From: Pseudomonas sp.
GTDB lineage: Bacteria > Pseudomonadota > Gammaproteobacteria > Pseudomonadales > Pseudomonadaceae
NCBI GenBank assembly: GCA_003527165.1
Contig: DPSI01000347.1
Coordinates: forward strand, 1-10,508
Direction of reading: 5' to 3'
DNA length: 10,508 bases
The stretch's first letter is position 1. The number at the start of each line of letters is the position of its first letter. Of the stretch, positions 1 through 7,472 are shown piece by piece. Both the position numbers and the translations under genes were made by a program. Under the pieces are notes generated by a model that saw only the letters and a program-made list of their open reading frames with translations, searched no databases and had not been told where the DNA came from.

Positions 1-2276
1 TCCGAGAAGTCGCTCTCGGCATAGCCCGAGATGAACATGACCGGCGCGTCGCCCAGGAAGGGCCGCGCCTTCCTGAGCAAGGACGGCCCGTCCAGCCCCG
101 GCATGATGACATCCGAGATCAGCATGTCGATCTGGCCCGCCCATTCCTCGGCCAGGATCAGGGCCTCCTCGCCGTCGGCGGCCTCGATCACCTCATAGCC
201 GCGCTGGCGCAGCAGGCGGGCGGCGATGCCGCGCACGGCGGCCTCGTCCTCGACGAACAGGATGCGGCCGGCGCCCGAGAGATCGCGCGGCGCCTTGACG
301 ACCTTCTCGACCACCGGGGCCTCGACCAGTTCCTCGGCCGTGGCGGCGGGCAGGAAGATGCGGAAGGCGGCGCCGGCCCCTTCAAGGTTTGAGACGCTGA
401 TATGGCCGCCCGCCTGCTGGACGATGCCATAGACGGTGGCCAGACCCATGCCGGTGCCTTCGTTGACCGCCTTGGTAGTGAAGAAGGGCTCGAAGATCTT
501 GTCCAGCAGTTCTGGCGGCACGCCGGGGCCGGTGTCGGACACCTCGATCAGGGCGACCTCGCTGGTCGGGGCGTCGGCCCAGCCCAGACCGCGCGCCTCG
601 TCCGCCGTCAGGCGCCGGGTCGAGATGGTGACGACGCCCGCGCCCGGCTCGACCACGCCGCGCATGGCGTCGCGGGCGTTGACGGCCAGGTTCATCACCG
701 CCGTCTCCAACTGGCTCTTGTCGGCCAGCACCACCGGCAGGTCGCGGCCGTAGTCGGTCTCCAGCCGCACGTCCTCGCGCAGCAGGCGGCGCAGCAGGAT
801 GGCGAACTCGCCCACCAGTTCGCCCAGGTCCAGCCGCTCGCGCCGCACCGTGGACTTGCGCGAGAAGGCCAGCAGCTTGCGCACCAGATCGGCGGCGCGG
901 ATGGCCGTCTGGCGGATTTCGTTCAGCCCCTCGTAGGACGGATCGCCGACCGGATGGCGTTCCAGCAGACCCGACAGTTGAAGCTGGATCGCGGTCAGCA
1001 GATTGTTGAAGTCGTGCGCCAGGCCACCGGTCAGCTGCCCGACCGCTTCCATTTTTTGACTTTGGCGCAGCTGCGCTTCGGCCTGCTCGAGCGCCAGCGC
1101 CTGTTCCTTCAGAGCGGTGATATCGCGCCCCACTGCGTTAATCACTGCATCAGCCGACCGCGACGACCAGCTGATCCAGCGATAACTGCCGTTGCGACAG
1201 CGATAGCGGTTTTCGAAATGCAGGAAGGATTGCCCTTGCGACGAGCGCTGCATCGTTTCCAGGGTGTTGGGGATGTCGTCCGGATGGACGAAGTCGATGA
1301 TGCTGGCACCGAGCAGTTGCGCTTCGCTCCAACCCAGTAGCTGCTGCCAGGCCGGGTTGACGGCAATGATGACCCCATCGAAGCGACATCGGATCATCAC
1401 ATCGCTGGATAACTCCCAGAGTTGGTTGCGGTCCTTGGTTCTGGCGGCAACTTCTTTACGCAAGGACTCCGTTAGCGCCTGTAGCGCCAGTTCGGCAGAG
1501 CGACGCGCGGACACATCGTTGAACAGCACTGCGACACGGTGCTCGAACGGCTCGCCGATCGGTATGGCCTGCACTTCGTACCAGCGCTGCAAGGCCTCGG
1601 CGTTGTTCTCGAAGCGCACCGGGCGACGGCTCAGCGCAACCTCTCCATAAATGTCGAACCAGTGCTGTTCGTGAGCAGGCGCTAGGTCAGTCATCCATTT
1701 TCCGACCGCATCGGCCAGCCCGGTCTGGTGCTCGAATGCCGGATTGATTTCCAGGAAGCGATAATCGATCGGTCGGCCCTGAACATCGAATTTCATCTCG
1801 ATGATGCAGAAGCCCGCATCGATCGCTTCGAACAAGGTGCGATAACGCTTGTCGCTTTCAGCCAGGCGTAGCGCGGCCTCGTCCGCGGCCGTGCAGTCGC
1901 GAAGGATTTTCAGAAAACCGAAATGACCCTCTACACCAAGCAACGGCGTGAGCGTACCCGCGCCCCGTACACGGGCCCCATCCGCACACAGATACCAGCG
2001 CTCGTGGCTTGTGCTGCCCTCCGTCAATGCCCGTTGCATCTGCTCGGAAAGCCGTTCCGCGTTGCGGTGCCCGCCACTGAAAAGACGATCGAACGGCTGG
2101 CCGCACATCTGTTGCGCCGTCCAGCCGAACACACGCTCGGCGCCCTTACTCCAGGCGGTAATGACACCGTTGCAATCAGTGATGAGCATGGCGCAGTCGC
2201 TGGCGGCATTGAAGATTGCCTGTACTTGCGACCCTGGTTCAGAAATGATTTTGCTTCCTGCATTTGAGCGAGTCAC
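1..2276 (-). CDS. cckA: Chimeric PAS sensor kinase: Pseudomonas-type PAS half joined in frame to CckA-type kinase/receiver half (3' end outside window)
   Basis: GTG start at 2276; the frame stays open to base 1, giving about 758 visible codons, and the protein end is missing. Three PAS-like segments lie near residues 18-128, 143-258 and 285-390; the third has the NGSYRWI-type PAS_3 signature. HisKA follows with QKMEAVGQL at 407-415 and phospho-acceptor His421 in LAHDFNNLL. The HATPase has N-box Asn529/Asn533, a D-box at Asp581 (SDTGPG) and a GTGMGLA lid. The receiver has the acidic pocket at 676-678 (EDE) and phospho-acceptor Asp722 in LISDVIMPG. From about residue 425 on, the wording (TAIQLQL, HPVGDPSYEGLNEIRQT, LREDV, ISDVIMPG) is that of Caulobacterales CckA, which phosphorylates ChpT and so controls CtrA. 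Native CckA has N-terminal membrane helices; none is visible here. The N-terminal half looks like a cytoplasmic pseudomonad sensor. The symbol applies only to the part left of about 1050. The fusion is probably not a real protein. Confidence 0.8.
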   Translation of the reverse strand, partial: MTRSNAGSKIISEPGSQVQAIFNAASDCAMLITDCNGVITAWSKGAERVFGWTAQQMCGQPFDRLFSGGHRNAERLSEQMQRALTEGSTSHERWYLCADGARVRGAGTLTPLLGVEGHFGFLKILRDCTAADEAALRLAESDKRYRTLFEAIDAGFCIIEMKFDVQGRPIDYRFLEINPAFEHQTGLADAVGKWMTDLAPAHEQHWFDIYGEVALSRRPVRFENNAEALQRWYEVQAIPIGEPFEHRVAVLFNDVSARRSAELALQALTESLRKEVAARTKDRNQLWELSSDVMIRCRFDGVIIAVNPAWQQLLGWSEAQLLGASIIDFVHPDDIPNTLETMQRSSQGQSFLHFENRYRCRNGSYRWISWSSRSADAVINAVGRDITALKEQALALEQAEAQLRQSQKMEAVGQLTGGLAHDFNNLLTAIQLQLSGLLERHPVGDPSYEGLNEIRQTAIRAADLVRKLLAFSRKSTVRRERLDLGELVGEFAILLRRLLREDVRLETDYGRDLPVVLADKSQLETAVMNLAVNARDAMRGVVEPGAGVVTISTRRLTADEARGLGWADAPTSEVALIEVSDTGPGVPPELLDKIFEPFFTTKAVNEGTGMGLATVYGIVQQAGGHISVSNLEGAGAAFRIFLPAATAEELVEAPVVEKVVKAPRDLSGAGRILFVEDEAAVRGIAARLLRQRGYEVIEAADGEEALILAEEWAGQIDMLISDVIMPGLDGPSLLRKARPFLGDAPVMFISGYAESDFS
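1000..1055. other. Left chimera junction, inside the histidine-kinase H-box
   Basis: The join between pseudomonad-like and Caulobacterales-like kinase sequence lies within the codons for MEAVGQLTGGLAHDFNNLL. This motif is nearly identical in both kinase groups, so the breakpoint cannot be placed more exactly. To its right (residues below 409) the PAS text is pseudomonad-like with mixed third-codon bases. To its left the text is CckA-like with much stronger G/C at third positions. The frame is kept. Lineage assignment rests on remembered family sequences. Confidence 0.6.
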
Positions 2277-2286
2277 AGATCCTCAA
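2277..2286 (-). promoter_or_regulatory. Ribosome binding site and in-frame stop that fix the GTG start of the sensor kinase
   Basis: Reading the minus strand, TTGAGG ends 4 nt before the GTG at 2276-2274 (GAGG-ATCT-GTG). An in-frame TGA lies only two codons upstream of that GTG, so the protein cannot start earlier. The nearest ATG upstream of the PAS region (2263) is in another frame that ends at 2024. GTG is therefore the best start. Confidence 0.65.
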
Positions 2287-2461
2287 GGCCCCGCGGCGGT
2301 TGGTATTCGAAATTTCAGCCGGCCTGCCAAAGTGGCCGCACCGAGCGCAAGATTACTGCTGGCATTTTGCCGGCAAACCCATAGCACAAGGGACAGCAGC
2401 CGTTACGGGAGGTTCTGACAAGCCCTCACCCATGCCACGGCCAACGACGGCTGGCTCGACG

Positions 2462-3214
2462 TTATCCCTGCCCGTCCAGCGACCCCGTACGGCTGAACAC
2501 CAGCGCCTTCAGTCCGCCTGCCAGCCCTGCCAGGGTCGCCGACATGACGAAGGCGCCGAGCTTGTAGCGTGACACGGAATAGCCGAGGGAAATCGCGCGG
2601 TTTTCGTTCTCGCGAATCGACTTGAGGATCATGCCGTAAGGTGAGTTGATGATTCGCCAGATTGCCAGCATGCCGAGGAGGAACACCGTCAGCACGAAGA
2701 AATACATGTTCAGCGGCTCTTTCAGATCGATCAGGCCGAACAGGTGGCCGCGTGGAATGCCCTGGATGCCATCTTCGCCGTGGGTGAACGGGGCCTGCAG
2801 GCAAAAGAAGAAGAACATCTGCGACAGCGCCAGGGTGATCATCGTCGAGTAGATGCCTTGTCGGCGTATCGCCAGAAAGCCGATCACCAGTCCGAGAGAC
2901 GCGGCACCGACCACGCCGACCAGAATGCCCAGCTCCGGCGTCAGCCCCCATTCCTTGACCGCATGGGCGGTGAAATAGGCGCCGCCGCCGAAGAACGCCG
3001 CGTGGCCGAACGAGAGGATGCCGGTGTAGCCCAGCAGCAGATTGAAGGCGCAGGCGAACAGTGCGAAGCACATCACCTTCATCAGGAACACAGGATAGAA
3101 GTGCAAGGGTGCCAGGACCAGGCCGACGATACCGATGAGGATCAGGATCGTCTCCGGATTCCAGTGCTTACGCTTTGCTGCGGAAATTGCGGTCGTTTGC
3201 TGCATGTCAGCCAT
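2462..3214 (-). CDS. livM: Branched-chain amino acid type ABC transporter permease LivM, C-terminally truncated
   Basis: Second membrane permease of the HAAT importer. The 250 residues include several hydrophobic helices, the family stretch GYTGILSFGHAAFFGGGAY near residue 62, and the cytoplasmic coupling segment SPYGMILKSIRENENRA. The protein follows the family to GLAGGLKALVF, then ends with SRTGSLDGQG and a TAA. Family members usually continue with ASLTDVHW, SGEVVLMTLLGG and a last hydrophobic stretch, roughly 70 or more residues. I could not find that tail in any minus frame between 2500 and 2277. Two starts are possible: ATG 3214 overlaps livH by 8 nt, and ATG 3205 lies 1 nt after the livH stop. 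The GGGAAGGG sequence is better spaced for 3205. Membership of the family is secure; a working permease is doubtful. Confidence 0.85.
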   Translation of the reverse strand: MADMQQTTAISAAKRKHWNPETILILIGIVGLVLAPLHFYPVFLMKVMCFALFACAFNLLLGYTGILSFGHAAFFGGGAYFTAHAVKEWGLTPELGILVGVVGAASLGLVIGFLAIRRQGIYSTMITLALSQMFFFFCLQAPFTHGEDGIQGIPRGHLFGLIDLKEPLNMYFFVLTVFLLGMLAIWRIINSPYGMILKSIRENENRAISLGYSVSRYKLGAFVMSATLAGLAGGLKALVFSRTGSLDGQG

Positions 3215-4093
3215 CCCTTCCCATCAAGCCCGCAGGGCGCACGAGCAGCACAATCGCCATGACCACGAAGATCACGATATTGGACGCCTCGGGGTAGAAG
3301 ACCTTGGTCAGCCCTTCGAGGATGCCGAGCATGTAACCGGTGATGATCGCCCCCAGGATAGAGCCCATGCCGCCCACCACCACCACGGCGAACACGACGA
3401 TGATCAGATTCGAGCCCATCAGCGGACTGACCTGGTAAATCGGCGCCGCGAGAATCCCGGCCAGTCCCGCCAGGCCGGCACCCAGCCCGTAGGTGAAGGT
3501 CAGCAGCAATGGCACGTTGATGCCGAAGGTGCGCACCAGCGTAGGGTTCTCGGTAGCGGCCCGCAGGTAAGAGCCGAGTTTGGTCTTTTCGATCAGAAGC
3601 CAGGTGCCCAGGCAAATGAACAGCGACGCCAGCACGACCCAGGCACGGTACTTGGGCAGGAACATGAACCCGAGGTTGTAGCCACCCGATAGCAGGCTGG
3701 GCACTGCATAGGGCTGCCCGGACGAGCCGTAGTAGTAGCGAAAGGCGCCTTCCAGCGCGAGGGCCAGGCCGAAGGTGAACAGCAGGCCGTAGAGGTGATC
3801 GAGGTTGTACAGCCGTGACAGCGCCAGCCGTTCCACGGCCGCCCCGGCCAGACCGACGATCAGCGGCGCCAGGATCAGCGCTGGCCAATAGCCGATGCCG
3901 AGCACCGCCAGCAGCAGGTAGCCGGCGAAAGCGCCCATCATGTACTGCGCGCCATGGGCAAAGTTGATCACCTTGAGCAGGCCGAAAATAATCGCCAGGC
4001 CGAGGCTGAGCATGGCGTAGAAGGAGCCATTGATCAGGCCGATCAGCAATTGCCCGAGAAAGGCCTGAATAGGTACGCCGAAGATCTCCGTCA

Positions 4094-4094
<1 letters not shown>
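3207..4094 (-). CDS. livH: Branched-chain amino acid type ABC transporter permease LivH
   Basis: First inner-membrane permease of the HAAT importer, 295 residues, the usual family length. It shows the conserved N-terminal text NGSFYAMLSLGLAIIFGLLK and VINFAHGAQYMMGA, multiple hydrophobic helices, and the coupling-loop segment LGSYLRAATENPTLVRTFGIN near 181-201. The C-terminal stretch VVVVGGMGSILGAIITGY is also typical. It would pair with LivM to form the pore for substrate handed over by the binding protein encoded at 6823-5612. The start ATG (4094-4092) shares one base with the livF stop (TGATG), which indicates translational coupling. A G-rich stretch (TGGGGG) ends 4 nt before the ATG and can act as ribosome binding site. 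No defect is visible. Confidence 0.93.
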
Positions 4095-4796
<702 letters not shown>

Positions 4797-4804
<8 letters not shown>

Positions 4805-5609
4805 CTTCGGTCCCCATATAGGCTTCGCGTACGCGCGGATCCTGGCTCACGCTGCGGTAATCGCCGGAGGTGAGGATTTCCCCACGCTGCAGAACGGTAA
4901 CCTGGTGACAGAGGTCAGCGACGACTTTCAGGTTGTGCTCGACCATCAGCACTGCTCGATCCCGGGCGACCTCACGGATCAGGTCGGAGACGATGTGCAC
5001 GTCTTCGTGGCCCATACCGGCCATCGGCTCATCGAGCAGCAGGACCTTGGGCTCCAGCGCCAGGGTGGTGGCGATTTCCAAAACTCGCTTGCGACCGTAG
5101 GACAGGTCTGCAGCCGGGCTGCTGCAGGCGTCCTGCAGGCCGACCGATTCGATCAGGGCCATGGCGCGCTCGTTCAGCCTGTTCAGAGCACGCAGCGGCA
5201 GCCAGAACTGGGTGGCCAGCCCGCCGGGGCGTTGCAGCGCCACGCGAACGTTCTCCAGCACACTCAGATGCGGAAATACGGCGGATATCTGAAATGATCG
5301 CACCAGACCCATGCGGGCCACCTTGGCCGGGTCGGTGCGGGTGATGTCCTGGTCGAGCAGCCTGATGCTGCCGCTCGAGGGTTGCAGAAACTTGGTCAGG
5401 AGATTGAACACCGTCGTCTTGCCGGCACCGTTGGGCCCGATCAGCGCATGGACCCGGGCGTGATGCACGTCCAGATCGACGTTGTTCACCGCCACGAACC
5501 CACCGAAATCGCGGCGCAATCCGCGCGCCGAGAGGACGACGCGCGGCTGTCCGTCGATGCCCGGGGCCGCCGAGGCGTCCCCGATTATGCTTTCGCTATT
5601 GGTCACCAT
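4797..5609 (-). CDS. livG: Branched-chain amino acid type ABC transporter ATP-binding protein LivG
   Basis: Cytoplasmic ATPase of 270 residues. Walker A is GPNGAGKT at 58-65, a Q-loop is at RSFQISAVFPHL (104-115), the signature is LSYGRKR at 169-175 (LivG proteins typically have S/A-Y-G here), Walker B is VLLLDEP at 189-195, and the switch His is His225 in VEHN. The first 25 or so residues form a variable, polar extension before the ABC fold. The ATG is 2 nt after the stop of the binding-protein gene, and no Shine-Dalgarno-like sequence precedes it (CAAGCAATAAGC), so translation probably depends on re-initiation from the upstream gene. No better downstream ATG exists before the Walker A motif. 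All catalytic motifs are present. Confidence 0.92.
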
Positions 5610-5611
5610 GC

Positions 5612-6823
5612 TTATTGCTTGACCAGGTCGCAGCCGCTTTCGGCCGGCTTGATGTAAGCCTCGTCGCCCGGCACCGTGGCGAGGACCTTGTAATAGTCCC
5701 AGGGCTCCTTGCTTTCGTCCGGTTTCTTAACCTCCATCAGATAGACATCGCTGATCAGGCGGCCATTGGCGCCGACCTTGGCGTTGCGAGCGAAGAGGTC
5801 GTCCACCGGCATCTCGTGCATCGCCTTGGCAACCGCTTCGGTTTCATCGGTACCGACCTTGTCGATTGCCTTGAGATACTGCAGCACGCCCGAGTAGGTC
5901 CCCGCGTGGATCATGTTCGGCATCCGCCCGGTGCGTTCGAAGAAGCGTTTGCCGAATTCCCGGGACTGGTCGTCACGGTCCCAGTAGAAACTCTCAGTGA
6001 GGGTCAGCCCTTGCGCGGCTTCCAGACCCAGCCCGTGGACTTCCGAGAGGGTGAAGAGCAACGCCGCCAGACGCTGGCCGCTGGCGACGATGCCGAACTC
6101 CGCGGCCTGCTTGATGGCGTTGGCGGTATCCAGCCCTGCGTTGGCCAGACCGATGACTTCAGCACCTGAAGATTGCGCCTGCAACAGGAAGGAAGAGTAA
6201 TCATTGTTGGACAGCGGGTGGCGCACCGCGCCCTTGATCTCGCCGCCCTTGGCTTTGACGAATTCGCTGGTCTGCTCTTCCAGCGAATAACCGAAGGCGT
6301 AATCGGCGGTAAGGAAATACCAGCTGTCGCCGCCCTGGGATACCAGCGCGCCACCCGTACCGACCGCCAGCGCGTGAGTGTCATACGCCCAGTGGAAGCC
6401 GTAGGGCGAGCACTGCTTGCCGGTCAGCTCCGCAGTGGCGGCACCGGTTACCAGATCAATTTTTTTCTTTTCCTTGGAGATGCCCTTAACCGCGAGCGCA
6501 ACGGACGAGGTGGTCAGCTCCATGATCGAGTCGACCTGCTCGCGGTCATACCACTGGCGGGCGATGTTGGAGGCGATATCCGGCTTGTTCTGATGGTCGG
6601 CCGTAACGATTTCGATCGGCACACCCTGAACTGTTCCTCCGAAATCTTCAGCTGCCATTTTTGCCGCTTCGTAGGACCATTTGCCGCCGAAGTCGGCGTA
6701 GACGCCGGATTGGTCGTTGAGAATGCCGATTTTCACCTTGCCATCGGATATCTCGGCAGCCGACGCGGGAACCGCGGCTGCCGCGCTCAATGTTGCCGTT
6801 GCAATTGCCAGAAGCTTCATCAT
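5612..6823 (-). CDS. ABC transporter periplasmic substrate-binding protein, branched-chain amino acid (Peripla_BP_6, LivK-like) family
   Basis: Exported solute-binding protein of 403 residues and first gene of the operon. A signal peptide (MMKLL, then an Ala-rich core) ends near VPASAA, with signal peptidase cleavage expected around residue 22-23. The mature start KIGILNDQSGVYADFGG and the sections TADHQNKPDIASNIARQW, TADYAFGYSLEEQ, SFLLQAQSSGAEVIGLANAG and TLTESFYWD belong to a LivK-like subfamily common in proteobacteria. That subfamily is often found with LivGFHM-type genes, and its ligands range from amino acids to aromatic or other small acids. The ligand cannot be read from sequence, so I do not assign livK. 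The mature protein has only two cysteines, Cys138 and Cys398, which could form a disulfide. The start is supported by AAGGAG 7 nt upstream; a second ATG directly follows. Confidence 0.9.
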   Translation of the reverse strand: MMKLLAIATATLSAAAAVPASAAEISDGKVKIGILNDQSGVYADFGGKWSYEAAKMAAEDFGGTVQGVPIEIVTADHQNKPDIASNIARQWYDREQVDSIMELTTSSVALAVKGISKEKKKIDLVTGAATAELTGKQCSPYGFHWAYDTHALAVGTGGALVSQGGDSWYFLTADYAFGYSLEEQTSEFVKAKGGEIKGAVRHPLSNNDYSSFLLQAQSSGAEVIGLANAGLDTANAIKQAAEFGIVASGQRLAALLFTLSEVHGLGLEAAQGLTLTESFYWDRDDQSREFGKRFFERTGRMPNMIHAGTYSGVLQYLKAIDKVGTDETEAVAKAMHEMPVDDLFARNAKVGANGRLISDVYLMEVKKPDESKEPWDYYKVLATVPGDEAYIKPAESGCDLVKQ

Positions 6824-6830
6824 CGCCTAT

Positions 6831-6836
6831 CTCCTT
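6831..6836 (-). promoter_or_regulatory. Strong ribosome binding site of the binding-protein gene
   Basis: On the minus strand AAGGAG lies 7 nt before the ATG at 6823. It is the clearest Shine-Dalgarno in the transporter operon, which fits the need for more binding protein than membrane parts. It also supports the first of the two tandem ATG codons. Confidence 0.7.
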
Positions 6837-7130
6837 GCAGGGGTTGACCGCTTACAGGACGGCCCATGCGGGCTGCCACGACTGGACGGTTCGGTGGGTA
6901 ATGGGGCTGCGCGACCGGGCCTGCCAACCATCACAACGACCGGGCGCCGACGGGCGCTGCGGTAATGGTTCCGAGCGCAGTTCATGAGGCGTGTCGATCA
7001 CAAAAAAATCAGGGCTGCGGCAGCAATGGGAATCGCGCCGGAAATAATCTGTCGTCGTGTCGGGGCACGGATAGTCGATAGACGCTGGGGCTGTGGTCAT
7101 TCGGCCTGGCATACGACTCTTCTAATTATT

Positions 7131-7144
7131 GTTTAGAACTAAAC
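7131..7144. promoter_or_regulatory. Perfect 6-bp palindrome with 2-bp spacer, possible operator
   Basis: GTTTAG-AA-CTAAAC is a perfect dyad in an A/T-rich patch within otherwise G/C-rich sequence. It lies just downstream of the candidate sigma-54 site on the minus strand, around its expected transcription start. Such dyads often bind dimeric regulators, but no regulator is known here and a chance dyad cannot be excluded. Confidence 0.25.
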
Positions 7145-7146
7145 GT

Positions 7147-7162
7147 AGCAGGGGATTGGCCA
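7147..7162 (-). promoter_or_regulatory. Candidate sigma-54 (-24/-12) promoter for the transporter operon
   Basis: The minus strand reads TGGCCAATCCCCTGCT. Compared with the sigma-54 consensus TGGCAC-N5-TTGCA it keeps the two essential elements, GG and GC, at the correct 10-bp separation, plus C4, T13 and a final T/A. Mismatches are at the A5, C6 and T12 positions. Sigma-54 control would fit a nitrogen- or carbon-responsive importer. I saw no convincing sigma-70 -35/-10 pair nearer the gene. The site lies about 325 nt from the ATG, so the assignment is tentative. Confidence 0.3.
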
Positions 7163-7255
7163 GACGCAACTGGTCAATTCGGGGCGAACGGGCCAGGTTC
7201 GGCTGCTTCATTCGGCGCAACGTGCGTGCTTGACGCTGCCGTTAGGGTTAAGCAG

Positions 7256-7393
7256 GTGAAAAAAACAAGCGCAGCGTTATCGCCTGCAGTGTCGGTAATG
7301 GCTGCGTTCACCGTGGCGCCGGGCTCGAAGCCAGTCGAACGTCGTTTCGGCGATAACCCTGCTAAACGACGAGCGTCTGATCGAGGGCGTTAA
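7256..7393 (+). CDS. Possible small protein of 45 codons before a terminator
   Basis: GTG start at 7256 with TAGGG about 8 nt upstream; TAA at 7391-7393, only 5 nt before the stem of a rho-independent terminator. The product would begin MKKTSAALSPAVSVMAAF, which has a weak signal-peptide look, and end with an Arg-rich tail (ERRFGDNPAKRRASDRGR). An internal ATG at 7298 would give 31 residues. The position next to a terminator suggests a transcribed unit. Against it: codons such as TTA, ACA and CGA are poor for a pseudomonad, no clear promoter was found, and I do not recognise the protein. The same stretch contains several inverted repeats, so a small RNA is an equally good reading. Confidence 0.22.
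   Translation: MKKTSAALSPAVSVMAAFTVAPGSKPVERRFGDNPAKRRASDRGR
7276..7371 (+). other. Cluster of inverted repeats, possible structured RNA upstream of the terminator
   Basis: GTTATCGCC (7276-7284) pairs perfectly with GGCGATAAC (7349-7357). CGTCGTTT (7340-7347) pairs perfectly with AAACGACG (7364-7371). A small GGCT-CGA-AGCC hairpin lies at 7322-7332. The two longer pairings interleave, so they would be alternatives or form a pseudoknot. A terminator follows at 7399. It could be a small RNA; I recognise no known RNA family. Confidence 0.25.
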
Positions 7394-7398
7394 AGTGC

Positions 7399-7423
7399 CA
7401 CAGCCGGTCGGCTGTGCTTTTTT
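7399..7423 (+). terminator. Rho-independent terminator on the plus strand
   Basis: A perfect 7-bp stem CACAGCC/GGCTGTG with a 4-nt GGTC loop is followed by C and six T. The reverse strand has no T-run after the stem, so it acts in the plus direction. It lies 50 nt before the response regulator and ends some transcript from the gap, which has no confident gene. Confidence 0.75.
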
Positions 7424-7440
7424 CAACCGGCAGCTACCGC

Positions 7441-7446
7441 TATGCT
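7441..7446 (+). promoter_or_regulatory. Possible -10 element for the response regulator gene
   Basis: TATGCT lies 26 nt before the ATG at 7473 and resembles a sigma-70 -10 box. No good -35 is present at 16-18 bp; that place is taken by the T-run of the terminator. Since a terminator lies upstream, the gene needs a promoter about here. Confidence 0.25.
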
Positions 7447-7461
7447 GGCGACCATTCAAGC

Positions 7462-7466
7462 AGGAG
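7462..7466 (+). promoter_or_regulatory. Ribosome binding site fixing the response regulator start at 7473
   Basis: AGGAG lies 6 nt before ATG 7473, which opens directly onto the receiver domain (MSKVSVLVVDDA). The longer in-frame ATG at 7395 would place the terminator hairpin inside the coding region and add 26 residues with no receiver homology, so it is rejected. Confidence 0.75.
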
Positions 7467-7472
7467 CGAAGG

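Larger units (their letters stand above)
6824..7255. other. Intergenic region upstream of the transporter operon; no confident gene
   Basis: This part of the 649-nt gap between the divergent transporter operon and response regulator has no ORF I accept. A minus-strand frame from 7112 to 6852 (86 codons) starts after AGAAGAG, but its protein is rich in Cys, Pro, Arg and Ser and resembles nothing known to me. The region holds a candidate sigma-54 promoter and an adjacent palindrome near 7131-7162. If the promoter is real, the operon has a leader of about 310 nt. Confidence 0.5.

Noticed and set aside
402..1340. Plus-strand open frame of 312 codons
   Set aside because: It is antisense to the kinase catalytic domains, whose H, N and D boxes are clear on the minus strand, and it has shadow-like composition.
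2358..2374. Hairpin GCTGGCA-TTT-TGCCGGC as terminator of the transporter operon
   Set aside because: The loop is only three bases, one pair is a wobble, and no T-run follows on either strand.
2264..2572. Plus-strand frame of 102 codons across the livM/kinase gap
   Set aside because: It is antisense to the livM end and the kinase start and has no recognisable domain.
6852..7112. Minus-strand frame of 86 codons upstream of the binding-protein gene, with AGAAGAG before the ATG
   Set aside because: The protein is low in hydrophobic residues and rich in Cys, Pro, Arg and Ser; I see no family resemblance and it may only be part of a leader. Conservation in relatives would revive it.
7395..7472. 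N-terminal extension of the response regulator from ATG 7395
   Set aside because: It would translate through the terminator hairpin, has no ribosome binding site, and adds nothing receiver-like; ATG 7473 has AGGAG at good spacing.
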